Counted from the stretch's first letter, positions 20,006 to 29,989 are shown. The stretch is 64,000 nt of DNA from Brevundimonas terrae (GCF_011761985.1 NZ_JAASQT010000003.1:124001-188000), one strand, 5' to 3'. The notes: generated from the letters alone by a model not told the origin. Made by a program: numbers and translations.

Positions 20006-20590
20006 TTATTTAGACAGGCGGCGGCTGCCCGGATCTTCAACCGGCAGTGCAGCCAGCTCTGGCGGCAGAGCATCGGCAGGATAGGCCGGAACATCCATGG
20101 TCGCCAAGGCGATCAGCGGCACACCGACATCGGCACGGCCACCCGAACGGTCAACAATACAGGCCGCAGCGATCACATCGCCGCCCGCCTTCTTGATCGC
20201 TTCGATGCATTCGCGCGACGACAGGCCGGTCGTGACGATATCTTCGACCATGACGATCTTCTCGCCCGGCTCGACCGAGAAGCCACGACGCAGCTTGAAC
20301 TCGCCGTCCACGCGCTCGACATACATGGAACGCACCTTCAGGTGCTTGGCGGTTTCGTAACCCGGGATAATGCCGCCGACAGCGGGCGAAATCGCCGCGT
20401 CAACCGGACCAACCGTAGCCACGACCTTCTCGGCCAGCGCCTTGCACAGACGCTCGCAGCGCTCGCCATCCATGAAGACAAGGTTCTTCTGGAGGAAGAC
20501 GGGGCTGTGCAGACCCGAGGAAAGGACAAAATGACCCTCGCGCAGGGCGCCAGCGTCGCGGAATTCGTTGAGGACGTCTTCAGTGTTCAT
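20006..20590 (-). CDS. pyrE: Orotate phosphoribosyltransferase
   Basis: The 194-residue product carries the PRPP-binding loop [12 protein letters not shown] and an early [16 protein letters not shown] stretch typical of one OPRT subgroup found in alphaproteobacteria. It makes orotidine monophosphate in pyrimidine synthesis. It leads toward pdxJ with the same orientation and a short gap. Confidence 0.93.
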   Translation of the reverse strand: MNTEDVLNEFRDAGALREGHFVLSSGLHSPVFLQKNLVFMDGERCERLCKALAEKVVATVGPVDAAISPAVGGIIPGYETAKHLKVRSMYVERVDGEFKLRRGFSVEPGEKIVMVEDIVTTGLSSRECIEAIKKAGGDVIAAACIVDRSGGRADVGVPLIALATMDVPAYPADALPPELAALPVEDPGSRRLSK

Positions 20591-20638
20591 GGACGTCGTC
20601 CATAGACCCGCCCGCGCCCGCCCTCAACCCATAGCGCC

Positions 20639-21403
20639 CTATTCTCGTGCTTCGTGCGGCTGTAAGCCGCCCTCCAGAAGCTTGGCCCAGACGGTTTCGG
20701 CATCATCGGCAAAGGCAAACAGGTCCATATCCGACGGATGGATCATGCCATGTTCGGCAAAGGCCTCGAAATTGATCACCGAGCGCCAATAGGATTCGTC
20801 GAACAGGATGATCGGGATGGTCGGAGCCTTGCCCGTCTGGCGCAGGGTCAAAATCTCGAACAGTTCGTCCAGTGTCCCGAACCCGCCGGGGAAGACCACC
20901 AGCGCATTGGCCCGCATCGCCAGATGCATTTTACGCATGGCGAAATAGTGGAACTGGAAGGTCAGCTCCGGCGTCGAATACGGGTTGGGATATTGTTCGT
21001 GCGGCAGGGTGATGTTGAAGCCGATTGACGGAGCCCCCGCCTCCATAGCCCCGCGATTGGCCGCTTCCATAATGCCCGGCCCACCGCCGGTGGCGATGAC
21101 GTTGTCACGCGGTTGGCCCACAGTGCCACGGATCGCCCCGCCCTGTTCGGAGGCGATACGGCCAAACTCGCGCGCGCCCTCATACCAGCGATGGCCCTCG
21201 GGAATACGGGCGCTGCCAAAGACCACGATGGTCGAGCGCACGCCCCATGAACGCAGGGATTCCTCGGCCTTGGCGTATTCCATCTGAAAACGCACCCCGC
21301 GCATGGAATCGCCCAGCAGGAAGTCGGGATCGGTTGCCGCCATACGATAGGATGGAGAGGCAAGCTGCGCCGCATTGGCGGCACGGCGCTGATCGTCATT
21401 CAT
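20639..21403 (-). CDS. LOG-family protein (TIGR00730), probable nucleotide 5'-monophosphate nucleosidase
   Basis: The 254-residue product has the LOG signatures GGGPGIMEAANRGA and PGGFGTLDE, plus a longer N-terminal region than small LOG enzymes, placing it in the larger bacterial subgroup. LOG proteins release the base from cytokinin riboside monophosphates in plants; bacterial members hydrolyse AMP-like nucleotides, and the larger ones are often of unknown role. The start is taken at MNDDQRRAA; the frame extends 13 codons upstream without similarity. Confidence 0.85.
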   Translation of the reverse strand: MNDDQRRAANAAQLASPSYRMAATDPDFLLGDSMRGVRFQMEYAKAEESLRSWGVRSTIVVFGSARIPEGHRWYEGAREFGRIASEQGGAIRGTVGQPRDNVIATGGGPGIMEAANRGAMEAGAPSIGFNITLPHEQYPNPYSTPELTFQFHYFAMRKMHLAMRANALVVFPGGFGTLDELFEILTLRQTGKAPTIPIILFDESYWRSVINFEAFAEHGMIHPSDMDLFAFADDAETVWAKLLEGGLQPHEARE

Positions 21404-21438
21404 GGGTATACTCCGTGGGATTACCGCGAAGGGACGGG

Positions 21439-23610
21439 TCAACCGCGAACGCGGTCGACCACATCTACCTTCGGATTGGCCCGCAAGGCGGCCACGATCA
21501 TCGTGGCATGGCGGGCGTCCTTCACCTCGACGTCCAGTTCGACATCAAAGAAATCATGCTGGCGGTGCGACATGGACAGGTTGAGGATATTGCCCCCCGC
21601 CTCGCCGATTGTCGTTGCCACCTGCCCCAGAACCCCCGGTGCGTGCTGGATGGTGGCGTGAAGGCGCACCGATCCCATCGCATCCGTTTCGGCCTGAGGC
21701 GTCCACTGCATATCGCGCCAGACGGTGTCGTCATCGGCATAGTCAGCCAGCGACTGGCAATCGATCGTGTGAACCGTCAGGCCGGTATCTACGCCATCGG
21801 CACCGACGACCTCGTGGATACCGACAATACGGTCCCCCGGCACAGGACAACAGCAGTCGGCAAAATGGATGCTGACCCCCGGTGTCAGGCCCGAGCCGCG
21901 CACGAACAGACGCGCCGATGAATCCTGAAGGCGTTTGCGCTCGCCGCTACCCTGAATCTGGCCCTTCAAGGCCGGGAACAGGATTTCAGCGACCTTGGAC
22001 ACGGCAATACGGCCACGGCCCACAGCATCCAGCAGGTCATCCTCGGTGGCAACCGTCAGGGTTTCCAGCGCCGCTTTCAGGGTCACATCTTTCAGCGACT
22101 TGCCATGCTGGGCCAGTGTTTGTTCCAGCGAAACGCGGCCCAGACGGATGAACTCCTCGCGCTCGGATACACGGATATGGCGACGGATGGCCGAACGGGC
22201 ACGGCCTGTAACCGTCAGGCTACGCCAGTCGGTCGGCACCTCGGCCTTGGAGCCGCGAATGATCTCGACCACATCGCCATTTTGCAGGGCCGTACGCATC
22301 GGCTTCAGTTCGCCGTTGATCTTTACGCCCACCGCGGTGTCGCCGACATCGGTATGCACCGCATAGGCAAAGTCCAGCGGCATGCCCCCGCGCGGCAGGG
22401 TAATCAGCTTGCCCTTGGGCGTGAACACGAACACCTGTTCGAGATACATTTCGAGCTTGGCGTGCTCGACCCAGTCCTCGCCGCCCTCGCCGTGCTCAAC
22501 GACTTGAACGAGGTGGCGCAGGTTCAGCAGCGGATCGCGTCCGCCATCGGCCTGCATCGCCTCGCGGTCCAGACCATAGGACTGGTTCTTGTAGCGCCAG
22601 TGCGCGGCCACACCGTCCTCTGCCACGCGATCCATGGCCTCGGTGCGGATCTGCATCTCGATCTTCATGCCCGCAGGGCCGATGACCGTCGTATGCAAGG
22701 AGCGGTAGTTGTTCGACTTGGGCGTCGAGATGAAATCCTTGAACCGGTCCGGCACCATCGGCCAGATGCGGTGGATGATCCCCAGCGAGCGGTAACAGTC
22801 GTCCTCGCTCTCGACGATGACGCGGAACCCGTAAATATCCGACAGGGACGAGAAGCCGACAGCCTTGCGCTGTAGCTTGCGCCAGATGGAGTACGGGGTC
22901 TTCTCGCGGCCCTTTACACGCGCCTTCAGGCCGCCCTCGGCCAGCACACGCTCGATCTCGGACGACACGCGGGTAATGGCACTGCCATGTTCCAGCTTCA
23001 GAGCTTCGAGGCGGCGCATGATCGCCGTGCGCGCCGTCGCATTCAGATGCTCGAAGGCCAGTTCTTCCAGCTCGGATGCGATCGAATGGATACCGATCGA
23101 ACGACCCAGCGGGGCATAGACTTCCAGCGTTTCGCGGCTGATCCGCTCGCGCTTCTCGGGCTTCACATATTGGAGCGTCCGCATATTGTGCAGACGGTCC
23201 GCCAGCTTGACCAGCAGCACCCGCACGTCGCGCGAAATGGCCAGAATGAATTTGCGCAGGTTTTCGGCCTGACGCGTATGTTCGGCCTGTAGTTCCAGAC
23301 GCGACAGCTTGGTCACGCCTTCCACCAGTACCGCAATCTCTTCGCCGAACATCTCGGCAATGTCGTCGCGCGTGGCCGAGGTGTCCTCGACCACATCGTG
23401 CAGCAGTGCCGTCACGATTGTCGCCGTATCCAGTTTATAGTCGGTCAGAATGCCGGCCACCTGGATCGGGTGCGCGAAATAGGGGTCGCCCGAGGCCCGC
23501 AACTGCGAGCCGTGCATCTTCATCGCATAGACATAGGCCTTGTTCAGCAAGGCTTCGTCTGCGGTCGGATCATAGGCCTTTACGGCCTCGATCAGCTCGA
23601 ACTGGCGCAT
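21439..23610 (-). CDS. spoT: Bifunctional (p)ppGpp synthetase/hydrolase, RelA/SpoT homologue
   Basis: The 723-residue product shows the long RSH order: an HD hydrolase domain with ALLHDVVEDT (His71-Asp72), a synthetase domain with FKDFISTPKSNNYRSLHT, a TGS domain (FVFTPKGKLITLPRGG), and a C-terminal ACT domain. Both catalytic domains look intact, so it should both make and degrade the alarmone, as the single RSH of most alphaproteobacteria does. The start at MRQFELIEAV matches rhizobial and caulobacter homologues. An upstream in-frame ATG at 23781, five bases after rpoZ, would add 57 Ser/Thr/Ala/Asn-rich residues and cannot be excluded. Confidence 0.95.
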   Translation of the reverse strand: MRQFELIEAVKAYDPTADEALLNKAYVYAMKMHGSQLRASGDPYFAHPIQVAGILTDYKLDTATIVTALLHDVVEDTSATRDDIAEMFGEEIAVLVEGVTKLSRLELQAEHTRQAENLRKFILAISRDVRVLLVKLADRLHNMRTLQYVKPEKRERISRETLEVYAPLGRSIGIHSIASELEELAFEHLNATARTAIMRRLEALKLEHGSAITRVSSEIERVLAEGGLKARVKGREKTPYSIWRKLQRKAVGFSSLSDIYGFRVIVESEDDCYRSLGIIHRIWPMVPDRFKDFISTPKSNNYRSLHTTVIGPAGMKIEMQIRTEAMDRVAEDGVAAHWRYKNQSYGLDREAMQADGGRDPLLNLRHLVQVVEHGEGGEDWVEHAKLEMYLEQVFVFTPKGKLITLPRGGMPLDFAYAVHTDVGDTAVGVKINGELKPMRTALQNGDVVEIIRGSKAEVPTDWRSLTVTGRARSAIRRHIRVSEREEFIRLGRVSLEQTLAQHGKSLKDVTLKAALETLTVATEDDLLDAVGRGRIAVSKVAEILFPALKGQIQGSGERKRLQDSSARLFVRGSGLTPGVSIHFADCCCPVPGDRIVGIHEVVGADGVDTGLTVHTIDCQSLADYADDDTVWRDMQWTPQAETDAMGSVRLHATIQHAPGVLGQVATTIGEAGGNILNLSMSHRQHDFFDVELDVEVKDARHATMIVAALRANPKVDVVDRVRG

Positions 23611-23786
23611 GACCTGATTACGGCCAGCCCCATGGCTGTTACCGGAACTGGATGCTGTAGACGCCAACGGCGCCGCCCCGTTAGGGGACGACGCCGTTGT
23701 GTTATTCTTTGCGGCATTATCGGTAGTCGACGTTTCCGCCGAAGGCCGCGCCGGGATAATGGTTACGCCAGTGGCAGGCATGGCCG

Positions 23787-24146
23787 TCAGTAGCGTTCTT
23801 CCTGCCCACCATCACGGTCGCTTTGCAGCGCACGGATGAGTTCGGCCTCGGCCATGTTCATGTGCTGCGGCTCGGCCAGCAGCGCCACGACTTCGGCTTC
23901 GTCTTCGGCCTCGGTGCGCTCGTCAACGCGTTGGAGCGTGACAACGATGTTTTCCAGCAGTTCGTCCGGCAGGACGGTTTCGTCTGCCAGTTCGCGCAGG
24001 GCCACAACCGGATTCTTGTCGTTATCGCGGTCGATGGTCAGAGCCGCACCGTTCGCAATATTGCGGGCGCGGTGACCGGCCAGCAGAACCAGACCAAAAC
24101 GGTTCGGCACCTTTTCGATGCAATCTTCGACAGTGACGCGGGCCAT
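23787..24146 (-). CDS. rpoZ: RNA polymerase omega subunit
   Basis: The 119-residue product begins [34 protein letters not shown], the omega signature, and continues with a long acidic tail. Omega binds the beta' subunit and aids polymerase assembly; in many bacteria it also forms part of a ppGpp site. It sits directly upstream of the RSH gene, a frequent pairing. The frame continues upstream to 24212 but the conserved start is at 24146. Confidence 0.96.
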   Translation of the reverse strand: MARVTVEDCIEKVPNRFGLVLLAGHRARNIANGAALTIDRDNDKNPVVALRELADETVLPDELLENIVVTLQRVDERTEAEDEAEVVALLAEPQHMNMAEAELIRALQSDRDGGQEERY

Positions 24147-24259
24147 GAAATTCCTCGGGCGACAGGGAGAACCATATAAAGTACATAAGCGAGGCCAATT
24201 ACGCAATGGCAACTGACCCTGCTAAAGTCGGAAAACGCAGGTTTATTGCTTGCTTGCGC

Positions 24260-24808
24260 CTAGAATGCACCCTGCCCGACCGGCGCGGCATCCATACCCA
24301 CGCTGGCACGCATCGCCAAGTCCCTCGCCGTGTCCCCGCTATCCGGATGACGCCATTCAGGTGCAATCTCGGCCAGCGGCCCCATGACGAACAGTCGTTC
24401 GCTGGCGCGCGGGTGCGGTAAATACAGACCGTCCAGATCGCCACTGATCCGCCCATAGGCAATCAGGTCCAGATCAAGCGTACGCGGCGCATTGCGCACG
24501 GAACGCACGCGCCCCAATGCGTCTTCGATGCGGGACAACAGCTGCATCAGGGCCTTTGGCTCTAGCTCGGTTTCAACAATCGCCACCCCGTTCAGAAACG
24601 GCGGATCGCTTGGATCGGGCCATGCCGCAGACTGCCACCATGATGAGCGGGCCACGATTTTCAAACCGGCCAGTTGCAACTGCGCAAGCGCTTCTTCCAG
24701 CCCCTGCTTACATGATACAAACTTGCCCTTGTCATTCGCCCCGAGTGCGACGATGACTGCATTTGCAAGGTCGCGATTTCCAGCGGGATCTGATTTTTGC
24801 GAACTCAA
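24260..24808 (-). CDS. folK: 2-amino-4-hydroxy-6-hydroxymethyldihydropteridine pyrophosphokinase
   Basis: The 182-residue product has the HPPK motifs VIVALGAN, PFLNGVAIVET, and NAPRTLDLDLIAYG with the two catalytic aspartates, followed by LPHPRASERLFVMGPLAEIAPEWRHP. It transfers pyrophosphate to the pterin precursor in folate synthesis. The start region overlaps a T-rich promoter stretch shared with the divergent NYN gene. The gap to rpoZ (113 bp) probably holds the rpoZ promoter. Confidence 0.94.
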   Translation of the reverse strand: MSSQKSDPAGNRDLANAVIVALGANDKGKFVSCKQGLEEALAQLQLAGLKIVARSSWWQSAAWPDPSDPPFLNGVAIVETELEPKALMQLLSRIEDALGRVRSVRNAPRTLDLDLIAYGRISGDLDGLYLPHPRASERLFVMGPLAEIAPEWRHPDSGDTARDLAMRASVGMDAAPVGQGAF

Positions 24809-24840
24809 ACCGAATGCCTTTTTAAACAGGACTATTTTTC

Positions 24841-25386
24841 ATGCCGACTTCCGACCGCATTGCGCTTTTTATCGACGGCGCCAACCTTTATTCAGCGGCA
24901 CGCGCCCTGAATGTCGATCTGGATTTTCGCAAGCTTTCCGACCATTTCGGCCGTCAGGGTCGCCTGATCCGCGCCTATTATTATACGGCCATCGTCGAGG
25001 GCGAGGAATTTTCGCCGGTGCGACCGCTGGTCGACTGGCTGGACTATAACGGCTTCACCGTCATGACCAAGCCGGTGCGCCGCTTTACCGACGCACAGGG
25101 CAATACCCGCACCAAGGGCAATATGGATGTCGAGATTGCTGTCGACATGCTGGAACTGGCCCCTCACCTCGACCATGTGGTTCTGTTCTCGGGCGATGGC
25201 GATTTCCGCCGTCTGGTCCAGTCGGTACAGGCCAAGGGCGTGCGCGTGACCGTGGTGTCCACCACCAAGAGCCAGCCGCCGCAAATCAGCGACGAACTGC
25301 GCCGTCAGGCCGACGCCTTTATCGACCTGTCCGACATTATGGGTGACTTCTCCAAGCCCAAGCCGCCCATCAGCCGCGAACGCTAA
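24841..25386 (+). CDS. NYN-domain (LabA/DUF88 family) putative nuclease
   Basis: The 181-residue product is a PIN-like NYN domain: ALFIDGANLY (Asp12 first acidic residue), KGNMDVEIAVDMLELA (second), and VLFSGDGDFRRLVQ (third). This acid triad fits a metal-dependent ribonuclease fold. The family is widespread in alphaproteobacteria, but cellular targets are unknown. It is transcribed alone, divergent from folK. Confidence 0.88.
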   Translation: MPTSDRIALFIDGANLYSAARALNVDLDFRKLSDHFGRQGRLIRAYYYTAIVEGEEFSPVRPLVDWLDYNGFTVMTKPVRRFTDAQGNTRTKGNMDVEIAVDMLELAPHLDHVVLFSGDGDFRRLVQSVQAKGVRVTVVSTTKSQPPQISDELRRQADAFIDLSDIMGDFSKPKPPISRER

Positions 25387-25410
25387 GCCGGAAACACTGA
25401 TAAGCTTGCG

Positions 25411-25438
25411 CCGTGCGTTCGGTGATCCGAATGCACGG
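25411..25438. terminator. Hairpin between the NYN gene and amidase, possible terminator
   Basis: CCGTGCGTTCGG and CCGAATGCACGG form a 12-bp stem with one G-T pair and a TGAT loop between two convergent stops. There is no T-run, so its efficiency is unclear. Confidence 0.5.
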
Positions 25439-25450
25439 CCTCTCCGGCAA

Positions 25451-26662
25451 TCAGCCCGCGCCACCGCTTTGCGCGACGTGAACCGGCGCACTGGGCTGTC
25501 GGAAATAGTTGTCGATACCTTCCGCGACCGAGCGCATCAGACGACGGCGTGAACGCTCGTCCGACAAGACGCGACCGTCTTCGGCATTGGTCATAAAGCC
25601 CATTTCCAGCAATACCGCCGGCACATCAGGTGCCAGCAACACAGCCAGACCCGCCGCACGGTGGCTTCGGCGCAGCATGGAATGGCCATCGCCTTCCAAC
25701 TGCGTCAGCAGACCGCGCGCGAACTGGGCCGAACGGTTCTGGGTCGCGCGCTGGGTCATATCCAGCAGGATACGGTCCACCGACGGATCACGACCACCCG
25801 GCAGGCGCAGATCACGCTGCCAGTCATCATGGCTGGTAAACTCGCGAACCGCACGGCTCGCCCCTTGCTCGGACAGCGTATAAACACTGGCCCCGCGCAG
25901 CGCCGGATCGGAACCGGAATCCGCATGCAGGGAAATAAACAGGTCCGCATTGGCATCGCGGGCAATCTGCACACGACGGCCATGGCCTACATAAACATCG
26001 CCGTCACGGGTCAGACGCACACGATAACGCCCCGTGCGCTCCAGCGCCGCTTTCAGTTCGCGGGCCGCCGACAGGGTGATGGCCTTTTCCCAGACCTCGT
26101 GCCCTTGCGAACCCGGATCGCGTCCGCCGTGGCCGGCATCAATCACAATCAGAGGCTTTTCGGTGCGCGTCTGGGGTACGCGTGCCGTAACGACCGCGGC
26201 CTCGACGGCCCCTGTCGCCTTAAGGTCGATCACATAGCGATAATAGGATACGCCATCACCGGGCGGCAGCAGGAAGCGACGCTCGACCGTCGCACCGCGC
26301 GCCAGCGCCAGATTGATCCGCGCACCACCCGAGCCGCTTTGCAGATTATAGGCCCGCACCAGACCGGCCCCGTTGCCCGACAGCCCGCGACCGGGATCGA
26401 TCTCGGCAAGGGTTACGGCAATTTCGCCATTGGCACCGTCGGAAACCACACGGCCACGAGTTTCGCGATCCAGATCAATCACAACGCGGGTGCGCTGGGC
26501 ATCGCCACCAAAGCGGACCGACTTGACCTGCATGTCCGATCCGCGCGCCAGGCTGAAGCCAGCCGTCAGCACGGCCGCGCTGGTCACAGCCGCTGCCAAG
26601 GCCGACAATGACCACTCACGCAGCCCCCAACGTCTAGGGTTCTCGCGCCAAACGCCTCGCAT
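25451..26662 (-). CDS. amiC: N-acetylmuramoyl-L-alanine amidase with AMIN domain
   Basis: The 403-residue product has a basic start and a hydrophobic signal (about 18-38). An AMIN domain (about 45-150, starting VKSVRFGGDAQRTRVVIDLDRET) targets the septum in AmiC-type enzymes. A zinc amidase_3 domain follows: IDAGHGGRDPG (His ligand), SLHADS (His ligand) and VLLEMGFMTN (catalytic Glu). It cuts the peptide stem from glycan strands in the periplasm to split daughter cells. In Caulobacter a single AmiC-type amidase does this. Confidence 0.93.
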   Translation of the reverse strand: MRGVWRENPRRWGLREWSLSALAAAVTSAAVLTAGFSLARGSDMQVKSVRFGGDAQRTRVVIDLDRETRGRVVSDGANGEIAVTLAEIDPGRGLSGNGAGLVRAYNLQSGSGGARINLALARGATVERRFLLPPGDGVSYYRYVIDLKATGAVEAAVVTARVPQTRTEKPLIVIDAGHGGRDPGSQGHEVWEKAITLSAARELKAALERTGRYRVRLTRDGDVYVGHGRRVQIARDANADLFISLHADSGSDPALRGASVYTLSEQGASRAVREFTSHDDWQRDLRLPGGRDPSVDRILLDMTQRATQNRSAQFARGLLTQLEGDGHSMLRRSHRAAGLAVLLAPDVPAVLLEMGFMTNAEDGRVLSDERSRRRLMRSVAEGIDNYFRQPSAPVHVAQSGGAG

Positions 26663-27139
26663 CGGAAAGACGAAACTCCTTACATCTTCGCATACTGCCT
26701 ACCCTTTGACCGTTAAGGATTTCGTAAAGAAAAGCATATGCGCAATCATTTTGCATTTTGTCAGAATGGCGCCTATGTTCACAAGACTGCGACAGATCGC
26801 GCCTATGCCCCTGTGCGGCATCGGGCACGCACTCCTCGCGGCGTAACTATATTATTCACCTCATTCCGAAGGTGGGACGATAGTCGTCCTGCTCAGGATA
26901 AAGCGGGTTCGGACCGCAGCCTCAACAGACGGGCGCGACCGATCCCCGGACCGACAGAACCATGGGCCAACACGCCTGCGACACCATCCGGCTTTTGAAT
27001 GCCGACTTCGCTTCCGGCGAAGGTGGGATGTGCGCGCGTGGCCTTATCCACATTCGGCGAGCCGCTCCCCTGCTAACGGGGTCCATCCATGCGAAGGATT
27101 TCGCGGGGCAAGGGCTGGCGCGCCTTAGAGAGACACTGC
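26663..27139. other. Long rne leader / amiC-rne intergenic region (477 bp)
   Basis: No gene is visible. The region includes a possible promoter TTGCAT-N17-TATGTT at 26751-26779, and a half-match to a CtrA site (TTAA-N7-GTAA, 26713-26727). It also has a GGACGA-TAG-TCGTCC hairpin at 26875-26889 and an exact TTATCCACA DnaA box at 27044-27052. A leader of some 350 nt fits RNase E genes, which are autoregulated through their 5' leader in enterobacteria; here that is inference. Confidence 0.4.
27044..27052 (+). promoter_or_regulatory. DnaA consensus box in the rne leader
   Basis: TTATCCACA is the exact DnaA consensus 9-mer. It lies 88 bp before the rne start and probably inside the transcribed leader, so a regulatory role is doubtful. 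Confidence 0.2.
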
Positions 27140-29935
27140 ATGTCAAAAACCATGTTGATCGATGCGGCGCACGCGGAAGAAACGCGCGTCGCTATCGTGG
27201 ACGGCCGCCAAGTTGAGGAATTCGACTTTGAATCCCGCGGTCGCCGCCAACTTCGCGGCAATATCTATCTCGCCAAGGTCACTCGGGTAGAACCCAGCCT
27301 TCAGGCGGCCTTTGTTGAATACGGCGGAAACCGTCACGGTTTCCTCGCCTTCAACGAAATTCACCCTGATTATTACCAGATTCCGGTCGCCGACCGCGAA
27401 GCCATCATGGCCGAAACCGGCGATGAGGATGATGATGACGATCTGGGCCGCGACAGCGGTGACGATGAAGGCGATTCCGAAGGCCGTCTGGCCGACGAGG
27501 AACGCCTGAAGCGTCGCCTGATGCGTCGTTATAAAATCCAGGACGTTATCAAGCGCCGTCAGGTGCTGCTGGTTCAGGTCGTCAAAGACGAACGCGGTGC
27601 CAAGGGCGCGGCCCTGACCACCTGGCTGTCTCTGGCCGGTCGTTACTGCGTGCTGATGCCTAACACCGGCAAGGGCGGCGGTATCTCGCGCAAGATCACC
27701 AACACCTCTGACCGTCGTCGCCTGAAGTCCGCCGCTGCGGCCCTCAAGGTGCCGGAAGGCATGGGCCTGATCATCCGTACCGCAGGGGCCAAGCGCACCC
27801 GCGCCGAGATCAAGCGCGACTATGAATACCTGCTGCGTCTGTGGTCCACCATCCGCGACACGACGCTGAAATCGACGGCACCGGCTGTCATCTACGAAGA
27901 AGAAAACCTTGTCCGCCGCGCCGTGCGCGACATGTACGACAAGGACTTCGACGGCATTCAGGTCGAAGGCATCGAAGGTTTCATTCAGGCGCGTGATTTC
28001 ATGCGCGTGCTGATGCCATCGCAAGCCAAGAAGATTCATCTGTATCAGGGCACCCGTCCGCTGTTCGCCTCGAACGGCATCGAGGAAGTGCTGACCCAGA
28101 TCCACCAGCCGGTCGTTCCGCTCAAGTCGGGCGGCTATCTGGTCATCAACCAGACCGAAGCTCTGGTGGCTATCGATGTGAACTCGGGTCGCTCGACCAA
28201 AGAGCGCAATGTCGAACAGACCGCCGTCAAAACCAATATCGAAGCCGCCGTCGAAGCCGCACGCCAACTGCGTCTGCGCGACTTGGCCGGTCTCGTTGTC
28301 ATCGACTTCATCGACATGGATGAAGGCAAGAACAACCGCGCTGTCGAAAAAGTTCTGAAAGACGCGCTGGCACAGGACCGTGCCCGCATCCAGATGGGCC
28401 GCATCTCGCCTTTCGGCCTGATGGAAATCAGCCGTCAGCGCCGTCGTCTCGGCGTCATCGAAGGCGCGACCGAGGCCTGCGCCTGCTGTCAGGGTACGGG
28501 CCGTGTCCGTTCGGCGGAGTCCGCCTCGCTGACCACCTTGCGCGCTGTTGAAATCGAAGCCGGTCGCAGCGGTGCCGGTTGCATCACCCTGCGCGTCTCG
28601 ACCGCAGTGGCGATCTATATCCTGAACCACAAGCGCGACTATCTGCAGCGTCTGGAACAGATGCGTGGCCTGAAGGTCATCGTACAGATCGACGACTCGC
28701 TGGCTCAGGGCGAACACCATATCGAACGCACCGAAACCAACGAGGACTTCGTTGCGCCGCAAGGTCAACTGGACCTGTCGGTTCTAGATGACGGCATCGA
28801 CGACAACGCCTTCTTCGACGAGGACGAAGACGAAGAGGACGATGATGACGTCATCGCCCACGACGATGACGAGACCTCCGATTCCGAGGACGAAGACCGT
28901 ACCGAGCGTGACGATGACAGCCGTGGCAACCGCCGCCGTCGCCGTCGCCGTGGTGGCCATGCCCGTCAGGACGAAGACACCGAAACGACCCGCGCTGTCC
29001 CCGAAGACGAAGATGACGACAGCCGCGGCAACCGCCGTCGCCGTGGTCGCCGTGGCGGACGCCGCTCGCGCGAGGATGGTGATCGCGACGTCTACAGCTG
29101 GGTGCGTGGTCGCACGCCGTCGCTTGACGACCCGTATGTGTGGTTCGATCCGCTCAATCCGCAGCGTCAGGAACGTCTTGAGCGCCCACAACGCGCCGAA
29201 GCCCCTGCCGAAGGCGTTGAGGGTGTCGAGAACACCGAAACCACTCTGATCGCTTCGGACGAAGAGGGTAACGGCCGTCGTTCGCGCCGTCGTCGCGGCC
29301 GTGGCCGTGGTCGCAACCGTGATCAGGGCGAAATGGTCCACGACGCCAAGGTCGAGGATCGCGCCACCAATGAGGGCCTGCCGGTCGAGGGCAATCCCGA
29401 CCTGCCGATCGCTGTCATGATCGAACCGGAAGCGGTTGAAGCGGTCGAAACGGTCGTGTCCGACGTTGCCGTCGAGGCTACCGAAGACGCACCCAAGCGT
29501 CGTCGTGTACGTCGCAAGACCCGCAGCACCGGTGAAACCGTCGCCATCGAGGCCGAAGCCACCGAAGCCCCTGCTGTCGTCAGCAACGATCAACCGCCGT
29601 TCGTGGCTGTCATCCCCGATGACCGCATCATCGAAAAGGCCGCAGAACGTCACGCCGAGAAAGAGGCCGAGGCCGTTCCTGCCAAGCTGGACGTCACGCC
29701 GACCCAGGCCTTTGCGATTGAAAAGGCCATTGATGAAGCGCGCGAAGCTGTGACCGAAACGCCTGCTCCGGCAGTCGTCGAGGCTCCGGCCGAGACAGCG
29801 GCCATCGAACCTGTCCAGACCGAAGTCGCAGACACGGTTGAGGCAACGGTTGATGTCGAAGACATGATTGCCAATGATCCGAACCAGATCGGCGCGCCGC
29901 CTGAAAAACCGAAACGTGGTTGGTGGCGCCGTTGA
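27140..29935 (+). CDS. rne: Ribonuclease E
   Basis: The 931-residue product starts MSKTMLIDAAHAEETRVAIVDG and has an S1 domain interrupted by an acidic insert (about residues 94-116). The catalytic aspartates lie in AIDVNSGRS and VVIDFIDMDE, and the zinc-link CACCQGTG follows. From about residue 550 the tail is disordered, with alternating acidic blocks and arginine tracts (RRRRRRRGG), as expected of an RNA degradosome scaffold. The extreme C-terminus KPKRGWWRR carries the GWW motif that in Caulobacter docks polynucleotide phosphorylase. The conserved start was preferred over an upstream ATG at 27089. Confidence 0.96.
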   Translation: MSKTMLIDAAHAEETRVAIVDGRQVEEFDFESRGRRQLRGNIYLAKVTRVEPSLQAAFVEYGGNRHGFLAFNEIHPDYYQIPVADREAIMAETGDEDDDDDLGRDSGDDEGDSEGRLADEERLKRRLMRRYKIQDVIKRRQVLLVQVVKDERGAKGAALTTWLSLAGRYCVLMPNTGKGGGISRKITNTSDRRRLKSAAAALKVPEGMGLIIRTAGAKRTRAEIKRDYEYLLRLWSTIRDTTLKSTAPAVIYEEENLVRRAVRDMYDKDFDGIQVEGIEGFIQARDFMRVLMPSQAKKIHLYQGTRPLFASNGIEEVLTQIHQPVVPLKSGGYLVINQTEALVAIDVNSGRSTKERNVEQTAVKTNIEAAVEAARQLRLRDLAGLVVIDFIDMDEGKNNRAVEKVLKDALAQDRARIQMGRISPFGLMEISRQRRRLGVIEGATEACACCQGTGRVRSAESASLTTLRAVEIEAGRSGAGCITLRVSTAVAIYILNHKRDYLQRLEQMRGLKVIVQIDDSLAQGEHHIERTETNEDFVAPQGQLDLSVLDDGIDDNAFFDEDEDEEDDDDVIAHDDDETSDSEDEDRTERDDDSRGNRRRRRRRGGHARQDEDTETTRAVPEDEDDDSRGNRRRRGRRGGRRSREDGDRDVYSWVRGRTPSLDDPYVWFDPLNPQRQERLERPQRAEAPAEGVEGVENTETTLIASDEEGNGRRSRRRRGRGRGRNRDQGEMVHDAKVEDRATNEGLPVEGNPDLPIAVMIEPEAVEAVETVVSDVAVEATEDAPKRRRVRRKTRSTGETVAIEAEATEAPAVVSNDQPPFVAVIPDDRIIEKAAERHAEKEAEAVPAKLDVTPTQAFAIEKAIDEAREAVTETPAPAVVEAPAETAAIEPVQTEVADTVEATVDVEDMIANDPNQIGAPPEKPKRGWWRR

Positions 29936-29989
29936 TCGGCCATGATTTGACGTGAGAACAGGTGGAAGATCGTTGCTCTGGAGTGCGCC

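Noticed and set aside
26713..26727. CtrA binding site before rne/amiC
   Set aside because: TTAA-N7-GTAA differs from TTAA-N7-TTAA in one arm and lacks further support.
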